A stretch of DNA of 64,000 nucleotides from PALSA-1006 sp041660815 (lineage in GTDB: Bacteria; Pseudomonadota; Gammaproteobacteria; Burkholderiales; Gallionellaceae): contig JBAZVN010000008.1 of the NCBI GenBank assembly GCA_041660815.1, positions 108,076-172,075 of the forward strand. The letters run 5' to 3'. The position numbers were made by a program, and so were the translations under genes. Below the pieces are notes generated by a model. The model did not search any database. It saw nothing but the letters and a program-made list of their open reading frames with translations, and was not told where the DNA came from. Positions 63,284 to 64,000 of this stretch are shown here, in pieces; positions within the stretch are counted from its first letter, which is position 1; each line of letters begins with the position of its first letter.

Positions 63284-63370
63284 GCCGGGATGGCGGAATC
63301 GGTAGACGCGCTGGACTCAAAATCCAGTGTTCGAAAGGATGTGGGGGTTCGAGTCCCCCTCCCGGCACCA
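63284..63370 (+). tRNA. tRNA-Leu(CAA), integration site of the adjacent integrase
   Basis: 87 nt, encoded CCA. Acceptor GCCGGGA/TCCCGGC; anticodon loop CTCAAAA gives CAA; long variable arm. A tyrosine integrase start lies 235 bp downstream, the usual arrangement at a tRNA attachment site. A GTAGGTTTT/AAAACCTAC inverted pair (63400-63408, 63446-63454) between them may be an integrase arm site. Confidence 0.96.
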
Positions 63371-63604
63371 AGTAGCAAAAAAAATCAATTGAAAACCATG
63401 TAGGTTTTCGTCCAAAAGAAACAAATTCCCCTTAAGAAACAATCCAAAACCTACGGGCATTGGAATTTTCTTATACATACCAATAGATTTTTAAAATTCA
63501 AATTTAACACTTTATTGTGAGTAGGATTGTGAGTTAAAAAATGCTTGCACATGTATTTAGGTAGACGTTAGGATCAGTTATCTAAGTACATGAAAGTTAA
63601 TTAA

Positions 63605-63880
63605 ATGCCTAAAATTCCCGCAATCAATACTGATGACAAAATCCGCAAACTACCCAAAAAAGATGATGTAGTCGGTATTGCGGGTTGCACGGGCTTACAA
63701 ATTCACATCAAAAATCAAAAAAAATGCTGGTATGTTCGAATTACACAAAACGGCAAACATTTATTGACCAAAAAATTGGGTGATTTTGAAATTGACGGAT
63801 CAAAAGAAAACTTAACTTTAGATCAAGCAATATCTGCTGCAAAAAAAGAACGTCACGAATTTTTTACTCCATCCTGTTGA
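63605..63880 (+). pseudogene. Tyrosine integrase, N-terminal arm-binding domain only
   Basis: 91 residues: DKIRKLPKKDDVVGIAGCTGLQIHI, KNQKKCWYVRI, NGKHLLTKKLGDFE, LTLDQAISAAKKERHEF. This matches the DUF4102-type N-terminus of P4-like integrases (about 400 residues). Homology stops at HEFF; the next codons and the TGA come from the adjoining IS-like sequence. The core and catalytic domains are missing, so the gene is dead. Low-GC relative to neighbours. Confidence 0.75.
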
Positions 63881-64000
63881 ATTGCGTGTAAATCTGACCC
63901 ACCAATTGCATTGAATTTTGACCCACACTTAAGTTTATATCTGAACGGTTTAGGTTGTGGATAGTTTTTTAGTTTTGCCTCCCTTTCCGGTTTGAGTTGA
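63875..64000. mobile_element. Left end of an IS21-type insertion sequence (runs off the window)
   Basis: Begins at TGTTGAATTGCG (63875). Two imperfect direct repeats, ATTGCGTGTAAATCTGACCCAC and ATTGCATTGAATTTTGACCCAC (each about 22 bp; 63881-63902 and 63906-63927), each ending TGACCCAC, resemble the repeated terminal transposase sites of IS21 elements. It interrupts the integrase. The last 51 bases on the minus strand are an open frame ending in TAA at 63950 (tail KKLSTT), possibly the end of an IS gene. The right end and the transposase are outside. Confidence 0.55.

Overview
The window looks like chromosome of a betaproteobacterium, most plausibly of the Nitrosomonadales/Gallionellaceae type (relatives of Sideroxydans and Gallionella). 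Three things point there: gene orders typical of the class (carA-carB-greA-yhbY/rlmE-ftsH-folP; tpiA-secG-tRNA-Leu-nuoA..N; queA-tgt and yajC-secD-secF), a LexA of the noncanonical type known from that group with a GAAC-N4-GTTC operator, and a c-type-haem diguanylate cyclase. The species assignment is inference: there is no rRNA in the window.

Layout. 0-10 kb: a diguanylate cyclase, hrcA, hemH, a TonB-dependent receptor, fadE and parE (topoisomerase IV). 10-25.3 kb: lexA, carAB, greA, yhbY diverging from rlmE, ftsH, folP, rpsO, pnp, a small unknown protein, uvrC and pgsA. 25.3-26.9 kb: three tRNA genes (Pro, Arg, His) with their own promoter and terminators, followed by a scar of two broken toxin-antitoxin operons. 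26.9-28.8 kb: amt under a sigma-54/NtrC promoter, and a Nudix hydrolase. 28.9-44.7 kb: the complete 14-gene complex I operon, tRNA-Leu(GAG), secG and tpiA, all on the minus strand behind a promoter upstream of tpiA. 44.7-50.7 kb: an MFS transporter, cspA, clpS-clpA, gluQ and dedA. 50.7-63.2 kb: secF-secD-yajC and tgt-queA, a cluster normally contiguous but here split by about 7 kb holding a porin, a GGDEF-EAL protein and a periplasmic c-haem GGDEF protein. 63.3-64 kb: tRNA-Leu(CAA), a truncated integrase, and what looks like the end of an IS21-type element.

Most genes are housekeeping. The accessory content sits at four places: the c-di-GMP/porin insertion, the toxin-antitoxin scar behind the tRNA cluster, the tRNA-Leu integrase site, and several small dispersed repeats (two copies of a roughly 120-bp intergenic repeat, one carrying a palindromic 54-bp insertion, and a REP-doublet-like palindrome between yajC and secD). 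The strongest candidate for an undescribed system is the c-di-GMP module at 54.3-61.0 kb: a haem-bearing diguanylate cyclase divergent from a sensory GGDEF-EAL gene that is closely coupled to an outer-membrane porin gene. No CRISPR array, replication origin or complete mobile element was seen.
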